A DNA stretch of 64,000 nucleotides from Pandoraea cepalis (GTDB taxonomy: Bacteria > Pseudomonadota > Gammaproteobacteria > Burkholderiales > Burkholderiaceae), in contig NZ_CABPSL010000005.1 in assembly GCF_902459665.1 (NCBI RefSeq), positions 1-64,000 on the forward strand, read 5' to 3'. Positions within the stretch are counted from its first letter, which is position 1. Each line of letters opens with the position of its first letter. The position numbers and the translations under genes were made by a program. The notes beneath the pieces are model-generated. The model did not search any database, was not told the DNA's origin, and saw only the letters and a program-made list of their open reading frames with translations. Shown here in pieces: positions 8,876-18,134 of this stretch.

Positions 8876-8932
8876 GTTGAATATTCAACTTAATTGGTAC
8901 GCGATAGTAATGTGAACGTCACATGATGTCAA
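8876..8932 (-). promoter_or_regulatory. Promoter of the NlpC/P60 gene with two palindromic sites
   Basis: On the minus strand TTGACA (8927-8932) and TACTAT (8904-8909) are spaced by exactly 17 bases, the best sigma-70 match in the window. The spacer contains the perfect inverted repeat TGTGA-N3-TCACA (8911-8923). A second perfect 14-bp palindrome GTTGAATATTCAAC (8876-8889) falls just downstream of the predicted start. Both sit where operators act. The half-site TGTGA resembles CRP-type sites but the spacing is 3, not 6. The surrounding 311-base gap (8740-9050) is unusually AT-rich for this genome and leaves a leader of about 155 nt. Confidence 0.7.
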
Positions 8933-9050
8933 AAGGTAATAGAAAAAAACAATCAGTGCAATCGGAAAATTTTCATTAGCAATCAAGCCCTTGCGATTTA
9001 GCCGATGTTCCGCGACGTTGCATGATATTTCACCGGGGCGTCATGAGGCC

Positions 9051-10646
9051 CTACCCCATGGCCGCCGCGATCAGCGTTCTCGTGTAATCGTTTTGCGGAT
9101 CGAAAAATACCGACTCCGTGTCCCCCTGCTCGACCAGTCGCCCGTCCTTGAAGACCAGAACACGATGTGCCATCGCACGCATGACGGCCAGATCGTGACT
9201 GATGAAGAGGTAGCTCAGGTTGTACTTGATCTGCAACTGCGCGAGCAAATGGAGCACTTGCTGTTGAATGGACACGTCGAGCGCGCTGGTCGGTTCGTCA
9301 AGCACGATCACCTGCGGATCGACCACGAGCGCGCGCGCAATCGCAATGCGCTGACGTTGACCGCCCGAGAACTCGTGCGGATAGCGCGACATGGCACGCG
9401 CATCGATTCCCACCTCGCGCAACACGTCCGCCACACGGGCTCGTCGCTCGTCTTCCGTCTGTTGCGGCCGATGCAGCGCGAGCCCCTCGCCCACGATCTC
9501 TTCGATCGTCATGCGCGGCGACAACGAGCCGAACGGGTCCTGGAACACGATCTGCATGCGAGAGCGCAGCGTGCGCTGCGCCTTGCCACGATAGGCGGCG
9601 AGCGGCTCGCCCTGGAATTCGACCTGCCCGGCACTCGTGCGCTGAAGTCCCAGCAACGCCATCGCGAGCGTCGATTTGCCGGAGCCCGACTCGCCCACCA
9701 CGCCTAACGTCTCGCCCTGGCGCAATGCCAGATCGACCGGATGCACCGCGCGGAATCGTCCACGTTGAAACCAGCCGCGCATGCCGGGCTGCGAGGTCGG
9801 GTAGTCGACCGCGATCCCGCGCGCCTCGAGCAACACCGGCGCAATGGGCAACACCGGATGAATCTCCCGCTGCGGACGACTATCGAGCAGCTTGCGCGTG
9901 TACGGATGTTGCGGATCGGTGAAGAGCGTCTCGGTGTCCGCACATTCGACGAGAACGCCTTTCTCCATCACCGCGACGCGTTGCGCGAAACGCCGCACCA
10001 GATTCAGATCGTGCGTGATGAGCAGCACCGCCATGCCACGCGTCTCGGCGGCTTCGCGTTGCAGCGCCAGCAACAGTTCAACGATCTGGGCACGAATGGT
10101 GACGTCGAGCGCCGTGGTCGGCTCGTCGGCCAGCAGCAACTTGGGCCGGCACGCGAGCGCCATGGCGATCATGGCACGCTGGCGTTGCCCGCCTGACAGC
10201 TCGTGCGGGAAGTGCGACACACGGCGCTCTGGCTCGGGAATGCCCGTGCGGCGCAGCAGCTCCACCGCGCGCGCCTTCGCCTCCTTGGCAAACAGCCCTT
10301 CGTGCAGCTCAAGCGCCTCGGCAATCTGCTCGCCGATCGAATAAAGCGGATTGAGCGCGGTCATCGGCTCCTGAAAGATCATGGCGACGTCGTTACCGCG
10401 GATACCTCGCATCTCGCGCTCGCTCATGCCGGCCAGGTCGACGCCGTCGAGCATGATCCGTCCCTGTACCTGCGCGTCCTGCAGCAGGCGCAGGATGGCC
10501 AATGCCGTCACGCTCTTGCCGGAGCCCGACTCGCCGACCAGCGCGACGCGCTCGCCCCGCCCAATGGCAAGACTCACGTCCTTCACGGCTTCGGTGTCGC
10601 CGAAGTACACCGACAGGTTTTCGATACTGAGTAGCGGCGCGCTCAC
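9051..10646 (-). CDS. yejF: Microcin C/oligopeptide ABC transporter ATP-binding protein YejF
   Basis: Cytoplasmic ATPase with two fused ABC domains that powers the YejABEF importer. Two Walker A motifs GESGSGKS (residues 38-45 and about 330) and two LSGGQRQR/FSGGQRQR signatures are visible, each followed by a Walker B (LLLADEPT, VIVLDEPT). The start is GTG at 10646, overlapping the yejE stop by 4 bases (GTGA), which gives 531 residues against 529 in E. coli; longer upstream frames run through yejE. It is the last gene of the yejABEF operon. Confidence 0.94.
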   Translation of the reverse strand: MSAPLLSIENLSVYFGDTEAVKDVSLAIGRGERVALVGESGSGKSVTALAILRLLQDAQVQGRIMLDGVDLAGMSEREMRGIRGNDVAMIFQEPMTALNPLYSIGEQIAEALELHEGLFAKEAKARAVELLRRTGIPEPERRVSHFPHELSGGQRQRAMIAMALACRPKLLLADEPTTALDVTIRAQIVELLLALQREAAETRGMAVLLITHDLNLVRRFAQRVAVMEKGVLVECADTETLFTDPQHPYTRKLLDSRPQREIHPVLPIAPVLLEARGIAVDYPTSQPGMRGWFQRGRFRAVHPVDLALRQGETLGVVGESGSGKSTLAMALLGLQRTSAGQVEFQGEPLAAYRGKAQRTLRSRMQIVFQDPFGSLSPRMTIEEIVGEGLALHRPQQTEDERRARVADVLREVGIDARAMSRYPHEFSGGQRQRIAIARALVVDPQVIVLDEPTSALDVSIQQQVLHLLAQLQIKYNLSYLFISHDLAVMRAMAHRVLVFKDGRLVEQGDTESVFFDPQNDYTRTLIAAAMG

Positions 10647-11737
10647 ATTGCCCCCCCGGCGGCGGCCTGCTTGTCCGCGACACGCGTGTCGAGCGCATTG
10701 CGCAAGGCGTCGCCCATGAACGTGAGCAGCAACAGCGTAAGCACGAGCACCACGAACGTGGCCAGCGAAATCCACCATGCATCGAGATTCGCCTTGCCTT
10801 GATTGAGCAACTCGCCCAGGCTGGGCGTCGGCGGCGGCACGCCGAGGCCCAGGAAGTCGAGACTCGTCAGCGCAAGAATCGCGCCGCTCATGCGGAACGG
10901 CAGGAACGTGATGACCGGCGTCATGCTGTTGGGCAGCACGTGACGCCGGATGATCTGCCAGTTCGAGAGTCCCATCGCCCGCGCAGCGCGAACGTAATCG
11001 AGCTGACGATTGCGCAGGAACTCGGCGCGCACGTAGTCGGACAAGCCGATCCAGCCGAACAGCGAGAGCAGCACGAAAAGCAGCCACAGATGAGGCTCGA
11101 AGATCGACGCAAAAATGATGAGCAGGTACAACTCCGGCAACGAGCCCCAGATTTCGATCAGGCGCTGCAGCGTCAGGTCGATGCGCCCGCCGTAGAAACC
11201 CTGTACGGCGCCGGCCAGCACCCCGAGCAGCGTGCCGGAGACCGTCAGCGCCAGCGCGAAGATCACCGACAACCGGAACCCATAGAGCAACCGTGAGAAC
11301 ACGTCTCTGCCGCGATCGTCCGTGCCCAGCCAGTTCTCCGACGACGGCGGCGCAGGATTGGGCGTGGTCGAGAAATAGTTGATGGTGTCGTAGTGGTAGC
11401 GCACCGGCGGATAGATCGCAAAGTTATCGCCCGCGCGGATACGTTTCTCGATGAACGGGTCGAGGTAATCGGTCGGCGTCGGAAAATCGCCGCCGAAGGT
11501 CAACTCGGGATAGGTCTCCACGAGCGGGAAATACCAGTGCCCTTCGTAGCGAACGACCCACGGCTTGTCGTTGGCGATCACCTCGGCAAAGAGACTGATG
11601 CCGAACAACACGATGAACACGACGAGACTCCAATACCCCAGTCGCTGGTTGCGAAAGCGCCGCCAGACACGCCAACGCGGCGAACGCGATGGGCCGAACG
11701 ACGATGGGCGTGGCGATGGCGTGGCGGATCGGGTCAC
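10643..11737 (-). CDS. yejE: ABC transporter permease YejE
   Basis: Inner-membrane permease of the oligopeptide (OppC/DppC) type, 364 residues. A basic Ser/Pro-rich N-terminus is followed by a first membrane span (YWSLVVFIVLFGISLFAEVI), a large periplasmic loop with the family segment FPTPTDYLDPFI, then the core spans. The EAA-type loop reads RAARAMGLSNWQIIRRHVLP. It pairs with YejB and starts one base after the yejB stop. Confidence 0.93.
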   Translation of the reverse strand: MTRSATPSPRPSSFGPSRSPRWRVWRRFRNQRLGYWSLVVFIVLFGISLFAEVIANDKPWVVRYEGHWYFPLVETYPELTFGGDFPTPTDYLDPFIEKRIRAGDNFAIYPPVRYHYDTINYFSTTPNPAPPSSENWLGTDDRGRDVFSRLLYGFRLSVIFALALTVSGTLLGVLAGAVQGFYGGRIDLTLQRLIEIWGSLPELYLLIIFASIFEPHLWLLFVLLSLFGWIGLSDYVRAEFLRNRQLDYVRAARAMGLSNWQIIRRHVLPNSMTPVITFLPFRMSGAILALTSLDFLGLGVPPPTPSLGELLNQGKANLDAWWISLATFVVLVLTLLLLTFMGDALRNALDTRVADKQAAAGGAM

Positions 11738-11738
11738 G

Positions 11739-12794
11739 TCAGTGCTCCAGTCGATCGAATTGAATACGCGGGTCGACCAGGACGTAGCACAGGTCGGAGA
11801 TGAGCTTGGTCACCAGGCCAATGAGCGTGAACAGATACAACGAGCCGAGCACGACCGGATAGTCGCGCCGCTGCACCGATTCGTACGAGAGACGCCCCAG
11901 CCCATCGAGCGAGAACAGCGTCTCGATCAGCAGGCTGCCCGCGAAGAACGCGCCAATGAAGGCCGACGGGAAACCGGTGATCAGCGGAATCAACGCGTTG
12001 CGGAAGATATGCTTGAACAGCACTTTGCGCTCGGAGAGTCCCTTGGCGCGCGCGGTGAGCACGTACTGGCGGCGAATTTCGTCGAGGAACGCGTTCTTCG
12101 TGAGCATCGTGACGACCGCGAAACTCCCCACGACCGACGCCGTCACCGGCAGCGTGATGTGCCACAGGTAGTCGGTGATCTTCGCCGGCCACGATAAATC
12201 GCTCCAGTTATCGGAGACGAGTTCGCGCAACGGGAACAACTGCCAGAACGTGCCGCCGCCGAAGAGCACCAGCAGCAACACCCCGAGCACGAAGCCCGGG
12301 ATCGCGTAGCCGACGAGCACCACCAGACTCGTGAGCGTGTCGAATCGGGAACCGTTGCGCACCGCCTTGGCGATACCCAACGGCACCGATATCAGGTATG
12401 TGAGGAAAAACGTCCACAGGCCCAGGGAGATCGATACGGGCAACTTCGAGACGATCAGCGACCACACGCTCTGGTGATGGAAGTAACTCTGGCCGAGATC
12501 GAATTTCGCGAAGCGCTTGAGCATGAGCCAGTAACGCTGCGCCGGCGTCTTGTCGAACCCGTACAACGCCTTGATCTGGGCCAGTTGTTGCGGGTCGATG
12601 CCGCGCCGTCCGCGATAGTCGCTCGCGGTGCCGCCACCGCTCGCTTCCCCGCCGCCACCGCGCCCCTTGAGTTCGAGCATGACCTGCTCGACCGGACCGC
12701 CGGGCACAAATTGGATGACCACGAAGGTCAGCGTGATCACACCGAGCAGCGTCGGGATCATGATCAGCAGGCGTTTGAGAATGTAGGACCACAT
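11739..12794 (-). CDS. yejB: ABC transporter permease YejB
   Basis: Inner-membrane permease of the OppB/DppB type, 351 residues. ATG at 12794 starts MWSYILKRLLIMIPTLLGV, the family N-terminus, and AGGAGCT precedes it; the 45 residues open upstream lie in the intergenic gap and are discarded. A Gly-rich insertion (residues 55-75) is followed by the core permease spans. The conserved loop reads TARAKGLSERKVLFKHIFRN. It forms the channel with YejE. Confidence 0.93.
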   Translation of the reverse strand: MWSYILKRLLIMIPTLLGVITLTFVVIQFVPGGPVEQVMLELKGRGGGGEASGGGTASDYRGRRGIDPQQLAQIKALYGFDKTPAQRYWLMLKRFAKFDLGQSYFHHQSVWSLIVSKLPVSISLGLWTFFLTYLISVPLGIAKAVRNGSRFDTLTSLVVLVGYAIPGFVLGVLLLVLFGGGTFWQLFPLRELVSDNWSDLSWPAKITDYLWHITLPVTASVVGSFAVVTMLTKNAFLDEIRRQYVLTARAKGLSERKVLFKHIFRNALIPLITGFPSAFIGAFFAGSLLIETLFSLDGLGRLSYESVQRRDYPVVLGSLYLFTLIGLVTKLISDLCYVLVDPRIQFDRLEH

Positions 12795-12835
12795 GGTTGG
12801 GGGCAGCTCCTGTCGGTTCCTGACTCGGTGACGTG

Positions 12836-14803
12836 CTATCGGGACGCGGCAGACGCCGGGGACGGCGCAACGGACATCGACGCCCCCGGCGTCGCCGCCT
12901 GCGTCTGCCCCACACGCGAATCCCACCACGTCGACACGAGCCAGCCTTCGGCGGTGTAGTACTTCGGCAACTTGTCCGGGAAGTGCAGATATTGCTTGTA
13001 GGCCATGCGGTGCGTTGACGAGAACCAGTGCGGCACGATGTAGTAGCCATGCATCAGCACGCGGTCGAGCGCGCGCGCCGCGGCCACGAGGTCGTCGTAG
13101 GTATGCGCACGCACGAGATCGGCCATGAGCGCATCGACGGCCGGATCCTTCAGACCGATGGCGTTATCGGAGCCTTCCACGTCGGCCGAGTGGCTGCCAA
13201 AGCGGTCGAGCAATTCGGTGCCGGGAATCTGCGAGTCGGGATAGCGCAGCGAAATCATGTCGAAGTCGAACGCCTCCAGACGCTTCTGATACAACGCGAA
13301 GTCGCTCGTGCGAAAGTTCAGCGTAATACCCAGCTTGGCGAGGTTGCGGGCGTAAGCCGAGGCAACCGGCCCCATCGCACCGCCATCGTCGAGAAACTCG
13401 AAGACGAACGGCTCGCCTTTCGCGTTACGCAATGCACCGTCGCGATAGGTCCAGCCGGCCTGCGCCAGCAGCTCGCGCGCCTGGCGCAGGTTCTCACGCA
13501 GACTGGCGGGCGGGGTCGTCGTCGGCTGCACGACCATCGGCCCGAACACGGCCGGATCGAGCGATTTGCGCAGCGGTTCGAGCAGCTTGCGCTCCGCTTC
13601 GCTCGGCAGGCCACGCGCGGCGAGATCGCTGTTGGTGAAATAGCTGTCGATGCGCTGATACTGGTTGTAGAACAGTTGACGGTTAAGCCACTGATAATCG
13701 AGCGCAAGATCCAGCGCCCGGCGCACGCGCACATCGCGAAATTTGTCGCGTCGCAGGTTCAGGATGAAGCCCTGCATGCCCGCCGTGTTGTGATGCGCGA
13801 ACTCGCGCTTGATCAGTTCGCCATCGCGAAAGCGCTTCCCCACATAGCTGCGCACCCAGCTTCTCGCACGGTATTCGGTAATGGCGTCGAACTCGCCCGC
13901 CTTGAAGCCTTCGAGCCGCACGATGTCATCGGAGTACAGCTTGTAGACGATGCGCTCGAAGTTATAGGTACCGCGTCGCACGGGCAACGCGTTGCCCCAG
14001 TACTCCGGGTTGCGCCGGAAGGTGATGCGCCTTCCGCCGTCATACGACTCGATGAGATACGGACCACTGGCGATGGGCGTCTCGAACGTCAGCGCGTCGA
14101 AGGCCTTGCGCTTGCCGTTCGCGCCGGCCCCCCACTTGGGCGAAAACACCGGCACCGTTGCCACGAGCAGCGGCAGGTCGGGACTCACGCGACGGAAGTC
14201 GAAGCGCACACGACGCGCGTCGAGCACGCTCACACTTTTCACGTCCGCGAACATCACCTTGAAGCCCGGCGAGGCCTGCGGGCTCATCAGCGTATCGAAC
14301 GAATACTTGACGTCTTGCGCCGTCACCGCGTCGCCGTTGTTGAAGCGTGCGGCCGGATTGAGGTGGAACGTGACTGACGCGCCATCGGGGGCCACCGCGA
14401 TGTCGTCGGCGAGCAGGCCGTAGACGGTGGCAGGTTCGTCGGCGCTGCCAATGCCGAGCGTCTCGAACATGAGGCCGAGCACGCCCGGGGCCGACGTGCC
14501 GCGCAGCGTGAATGGATTGAACTTGTCGAAGCTGGTGCGGCGGTCGGGGTTCGCCAGCGTCAGCGTGCCGCCACGCGGCGCATCGGGATTGACGTAGTCG
14601 AAGTGTGTGAACCCTTGCGGATACTTCGGTTCGCCGTATTGGGCAATGGCGTACTTCGCCTGCGCCGACGGCGCCAGCAACAGTGCGACGGCGAGCGCCG
14701 GAACGAGGGTGGGAACGACGGTCAGCACGCGGACCAGAGAAGTCACGAAGCGACTGAGCGAGCCGCGTGTTGTGTATGGGTGCCGTGAAGTGGGCGCTTT
14801 CAT
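12836..14803 (-). CDS. yejA: Periplasmic oligopeptide-binding protein YejA
   Basis: Extracellular solute-binding protein (SBP_bac_5 family), 655 residues, feeding peptides to YejBEF; the homologous E. coli system takes up microcin C and cell-wall-derived or other oligopeptides. ATG at 14803 has AGGAGA 5 bases upstream and starts a long twin-hydrophobic signal region cleaved after AQA (about residue 48), followed by KYAIAQYGEPKYPQGFTHFD. The C-terminus carries an Ala/Ser-rich tail. First gene of yejABEF; its promoter must lie in the 275-base gap shared with the divergent hydroxylase gene, where no clear boxes were seen. Confidence 0.94.
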   Translation of the reverse strand: MKAPTSRHPYTTRGSLSRFVTSLVRVLTVVPTLVPALAVALLLAPSAQAKYAIAQYGEPKYPQGFTHFDYVNPDAPRGGTLTLANPDRRTSFDKFNPFTLRGTSAPGVLGLMFETLGIGSADEPATVYGLLADDIAVAPDGASVTFHLNPAARFNNGDAVTAQDVKYSFDTLMSPQASPGFKVMFADVKSVSVLDARRVRFDFRRVSPDLPLLVATVPVFSPKWGAGANGKRKAFDALTFETPIASGPYLIESYDGGRRITFRRNPEYWGNALPVRRGTYNFERIVYKLYSDDIVRLEGFKAGEFDAITEYRARSWVRSYVGKRFRDGELIKREFAHHNTAGMQGFILNLRRDKFRDVRVRRALDLALDYQWLNRQLFYNQYQRIDSYFTNSDLAARGLPSEAERKLLEPLRKSLDPAVFGPMVVQPTTTPPASLRENLRQARELLAQAGWTYRDGALRNAKGEPFVFEFLDDGGAMGPVASAYARNLAKLGITLNFRTSDFALYQKRLEAFDFDMISLRYPDSQIPGTELLDRFGSHSADVEGSDNAIGLKDPAVDALMADLVRAHTYDDLVAAARALDRVLMHGYYIVPHWFSSTHRMAYKQYLHFPDKLPKYYTAEGWLVSTWWDSRVGQTQAATPGASMSVAPSPASAASR

Positions 14804-15078
14804 GCGTCTCCTGTGTTGGTCGGCCAGCACCAGCCTGCCGGGGCCCGGACGCATCCAGCCCCCTCCCCTTCGCCCCGCCACCGTGTTTGGCGACGTGGCA
14901 TAACGGCGCGTAACATCTCGTCATGGCGCATCCCTGTGCCGTCACGCACAATTCCCGCACGAGGCTTGGCGACATGGCCGGACCGCGCGACAATTGTACC
15001 CAAAAGCCCGGCGGTTACCGCACTGAAAGACACAATCTCGCCGGCCCGGTTCCCCTGTTTCCGCCCTGGAGGCCGACG

Positions 15079-15927
15079 TTGAGTGCTACACGATCGCCCG
15101 CGCAGAACCCCAACCGTACCCTGCCTCGCTGGCTCGCCCGATTTTTCTTTCAATGCGTGGAAGCGGCGCAACGTCGTATTGCGCGTGGGTCATTGGTCGG
15201 CGACCGACCCATTTTCGACAACGCGCAGTTCCCGTGGGTCGAAGCCCTCGAAGCGCAGGCGCCGGCCATCGCCGCGGAACTCGACGCCGTCCTCGCCACG
15301 CCCGGGCGTTTGCCGGCGTTTCACGAAATCTCGCCCGACGTCGCCACCATCACGCAGGATCACCAGTGGCAGACCTTCGTGTTTCTCGGCTACGGCATGC
15401 GCGCCGAGCGCAATCTCGCGCGCTGCCCGGCCACCGCGGCCGCCCTCGACGGCATTCCCGGGTTGCGCACCGCGTTCTTCTCGATCCTCGCGCCGGGCAA
15501 GCAGATCCCGCTGCATCGAGGTCCTTACAACGGGGTGCTGCGCCTGCATCTTGCACTGAAGGTGCCGCGCGAGCGGGAGCACTGCTGGATCGAAGTCGAC
15601 GCTCAGCGTTACGCCTGGCAAGCGAACCGCGCCGTGATCTTCGACGACGCCTATCCCCATCAGGTGCACAACGATACGCCCGAGACACGCGTGGTGCTGT
15701 TCGTCGACTTCGAGCGTCCATGCAAAGTCCCGGTATCGTGGCTCAACAAGTTGCTGCTGGCCTTCGCGCCGCTCACGCCGGAGTTGCAGCAGGCGAAGGC
15801 AAATCACGAACAGTGGGAGCGCGATTATTACGCGGCGCCCGCGCCGGCCGCCAACCCGGCAACGCCCCCTGAGAATGCGGACTCGCCGACCACGAAGGCC
15901 GTGGCCGACGACCACGCACACGGCTGA
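15079..15927 (+). CDS. lpxO: Aspartyl/asparaginyl beta-hydroxylase family dioxygenase, LpxO-like
   Basis: Fe(II)/2-oxoglutarate dioxygenase, probably adding a 2-hydroxyl to a lipid A acyl chain as LpxO does. The start is TTG at 15079 (LSATRSPAQ), because GGAGG lies 6 bases upstream; no family-like residues are encoded before it, although the frame is open to 14923. Residues 17-30 (RWLARFFFQCVEAA) are a membrane-associating segment. The facial-triad region shows HRGPYNGVLRLHLAL and later FDDAYPHQVHNDT, and RVVLFVDFERP provides the Arg that binds 2-oxoglutarate. The tail after residue 255 is Ala/Pro-rich. Substrate is inferred from family; peptide hydroxylases share the fold. Confidence 0.82.
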   Translation: MSATRSPAQNPNRTLPRWLARFFFQCVEAAQRRIARGSLVGDRPIFDNAQFPWVEALEAQAPAIAAELDAVLATPGRLPAFHEISPDVATITQDHQWQTFVFLGYGMRAERNLARCPATAAALDGIPGLRTAFFSILAPGKQIPLHRGPYNGVLRLHLALKVPREREHCWIEVDAQRYAWQANRAVIFDDAYPHQVHNDTPETRVVLFVDFERPCKVPVSWLNKLLLAFAPLTPELQQAKANHEQWERDYYAAPAPAANPATPPENADSPTTKAVADDHAHG

Positions 15928-15937
15928 CGCGACGCAT

Positions 15938-15971
15938 AAAAAAAACGCCAGCGACGTTTTCGCTGGCGTTT
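15938..15971. terminator. Bidirectional terminator between lpxO and the MFS gene
   Basis: AAACGCCAGCG (15943-15953) pairs with CGCTGGCGTTT (15961-15971). The A-run before it gives a T-run on the minus strand, so it terminates the leftward MFS gene best; it can also slow the rightward lpxO transcript. Confidence 0.85.
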
Positions 15972-15988
15972 CAGTGGGGTAGCCGGAC

Positions 15989-17221
15989 CTACGAAGGCCG
16001 GCCGGGCTGCGCGAGCGCGTCCTGCGCGGGCGGTGGGACGAAGTTCGCCGCAAGCACCGCGACCAGCGCCGCCGCCATCATCGCGCCGATGCCGAGCGCG
16101 GCATCGCCGAAGTGGAGGTACGCCACCTTCATCGTCTCGATCACGGCTACGGCCACAACGATGGTGATCATGCTGAGCATGCCGGCCACCGTCGCACGAT
16201 TGGGACTCTCGACAGCGAACAACGACTGCCGATACACGACTCCGTAACACAGGCCCATGCCGAACGCATGCAACGACGTGCCAACGAGCAGGGCCGGATA
16301 GCCCGGCGCTAGAATCGCCGTACCGATGAGCGACACCGCCGCGCCAATCAGCATCGCCGCCACGCCCGTCGCCAGCAATCGGCCATTCGACCAGCGCCCG
16401 ACCTGACGCGCGAGCAACACATTGCCGAGAATCAGCGCCGCGAAGACCGGCACTTGCAGCAACGCGTATTGCATCTGCGACAAACCGGCGCGCTCGATCA
16501 GGAACACCGGGCCGAGGGCGATCCATGTCAGCAGCGGCGTGATGGCAAGCCCCGTGAGCACGGCACCGCGCCAGAACCGCGCGCTCGAGAGCGGCAGCTT
16601 GTAGCCCGTCCAGAGCTGCTTCGCGTTCAGCGCCGTGCGGTCATGGCGCGACAGTTCCGGCATGGTGCGATACAGCCCCACGAACGAAAACACCGCCACG
16701 ATGGCGATGAGCCAGAAGATGCTGCGCCATGGCCAGTACGACACCACGGCCGCACCCGCGAGCGGACCGAACAACGGCGAGAGCAGCGAAACGTTCGCCA
16801 TGAGCGCCATCACGCGCACCGCCGTCTTCTCGTCGAACGCTTCGTGCACGGTCGGATAGCCCACCGTCAGCACGAAGCAGCACCCCATGCCCTGGAGGAA
16901 GCGCAGCGCAATGAACTGCGGCATCGTCTGCACGTAGTGCGTGGCCAGACAGGCGACGATGAACATCACGAGACCGCCGAGCAGCACGCGACGGCGTCCG
17001 AAGCGATCGGCGAGCGGTCCGAGCAGCCATTGCAGGCTGGCGTTGCCGAGCATGGCCGCAGTGAGCGCCAGCGTGGTCATGTCCGCCGACGCCCCGAATT
17101 CGCGCGTGACCATCGGCATGCCGGGCATGATCATGTCATTCGAGATATAGACGGCAAACTCGAAGAGCACGAGCGAGAACGGAAACCAGAATCGGGAAAC
17201 AGACAGGGTGGGGTGAGACAC
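15989..17221 (-). CDS. Multidrug efflux MFS transporter, MdfA-like
   Basis: Proton-driven drug exporter of the DHA1 family with 12 predicted membrane helices, 410 residues. The N-terminus FPFSLVLFEFAVYISNDMIM with Glu and Asp inside helix 1, and LQWLLGPLADRFGRRRVLLG (motif A) in loop 2-3, parallel E. coli MdfA, as does RFLQGMGCCFVLTVGYPTVH in helix 4. MdfA exports chloramphenicol, quaternary ammonium compounds and other cations; the substrate here is not known. No dedicated regulator is adjacent. It lies between two strong terminators and is therefore monocistronic. Confidence 0.87.
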   Translation of the reverse strand: MSHPTLSVSRFWFPFSLVLFEFAVYISNDMIMPGMPMVTREFGASADMTTLALTAAMLGNASLQWLLGPLADRFGRRRVLLGGLVMFIVACLATHYVQTMPQFIALRFLQGMGCCFVLTVGYPTVHEAFDEKTAVRVMALMANVSLLSPLFGPLAGAAVVSYWPWRSIFWLIAIVAVFSFVGLYRTMPELSRHDRTALNAKQLWTGYKLPLSSARFWRGAVLTGLAITPLLTWIALGPVFLIERAGLSQMQYALLQVPVFAALILGNVLLARQVGRWSNGRLLATGVAAMLIGAAVSLIGTAILAPGYPALLVGTSLHAFGMGLCYGVVYRQSLFAVESPNRATVAGMLSMITIVVAVAVIETMKVAYLHFGDAALGIGAMMAAALVAVLAANFVPPPAQDALAQPGRPS

Positions 17222-17270
17222 CTAAAGAAGGCTCCTTTGTACAGCCATCGCGCATGGCGAAGGCCCACGT

Positions 17271-17312
17271 AAAAAGACAACACCCCCGGTACCTGCGAGG
17301 CACCGGGGGTGT
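17271..17312 (-). terminator. Intrinsic terminator of the FKBP gene
   Basis: ACACCCCCGGT (17280-17290) pairs with ACCGGGGGTGT (17302-17312). On the minus strand it is followed by TCTTTTT (17271-17277). Confidence 0.9.
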
Positions 17313-17354
17313 CGTTTGCATCGATGATGCCGCTTGGTGACGGCTTTCGATCGC

Positions 17355-17696
17355 TCAGACGTCCAGAAGTTCGACCTCGAAGACCAGCGTGGCGTTGGGC
17401 GGAATCACACCGCCGGCACCGCGTGCGCCATAGCCCAGTTCTGGCGGAATGACCAGCTTGCGCTTGCCGCCGACCTTCATGCCGGCAACGCCTTCATCCC
17501 AGCCGCGAATGACCATGCCACCGCCGAGCACGAAGGCGAACGGGTCGTTGCGGTCCTTGCTGGAATCGAATTTCTTGCCGTCGGTCAGCCAGCCCGTGTA
17601 GTGCACGGTGACGGTCTGACCCGGCGTGGCTTCGGCGCCATCGCCCACTTGCAGATCGTCGTATTGCAGGCCGGAATCGGTAGTGATGATCGACAT
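17355..17696 (-). CDS. FKBP-type peptidyl-prolyl cis-trans isomerase
   Basis: Single-domain FK506-binding protein that catalyses proline isomerisation during folding, 113 residues and without a signal peptide, hence cytoplasmic. Family motifs are [16 protein letters not shown] (residues 29-44), [20 protein letters not shown] and [23 protein letters not shown] at 17696 starts [15 protein letters not shown] and is preceded by GAGGACAACG; 38 upstream residues would read into the tRNA terminator. tRNA-Ser lies just upstream on the same strand with its own terminator. Confidence 0.95.
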   Translation of the reverse strand: MSIITTDSGLQYDDLQVGDGAEATPGQTVTVHYTGWLTDGKKFDSSKDRNDPFAFVLGGGMVIRGWDEGVAGMKVGGKRKLVIPPELGYGARGAGGVIPPNATLVFEVELLDV

Positions 17697-17763
17697 CGTT
17701 GTCCTCGCTCGAAACAGAAAGAGTATCGACGCGCGAGGTATCGCCAACGCGCGAACTCGGGAA

Positions 17764-17800
17764 AGAAAAAACCCCCGGCTCTCCGCGAAGAGCCGGGGGT
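17764..17800 (-). terminator. Intrinsic terminator of tRNA-Ser
   Basis: ACCCCCGGCT (17771-17780) pairs with AGCCGGGGGT (17791-17800). On the minus strand the hairpin is followed by TTTTTT. It starts 18 bases past the tRNA 3' end. Confidence 0.9.
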
Positions 17801-17817
17801 GTTCCGCCAAGGCGACT

Positions 17818-17911
17818 TGGCGGAGACGGAGGGATTCGAACCCTCGATCCAGGTTTTGGCCCAGATGCTCCCTTAGCAGGGGAGTGCCTTCGACCTCTCG
17901 GCCACGTCTCC
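17818..17911 (-). tRNA. tRNA-Ser (anticodon GCT)
   Basis: Class II tRNA of 94 nt including an encoded CCA (17818-17820). The acceptor stem GGAGACG pairs with CGTCTCC. The anticodon stem-loop CTCCC-CTGCTAA-GGGAG gives anticodon GCT (17875-17877), which reads AGC and AGU. A long variable arm (CATCTGGGCCAAAACCTGG) and a T-arm with GGTTCGAATCC follow, as expected for serine. Confidence 0.97.
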
Positions 17912-18134
17912 CAAACTTGCCGTCACATCAGGGAGGTGATGTAACGAAGGCGTGATATTACCTACTGTTCGCGATGTCGTCAAACATTATGCGCATCGAA
18001 AACCAACAAAATTTGCGCATGTGTCATGCCTTCGACACGCTTGGGGAACATTCCCCGCACTGCCGCGCGAAAATCGCGCGTCGCGCCGCATGCCTCTTGC
18101 GCGCATGCGGCACACCGGGTGCCGTCAACGACGC

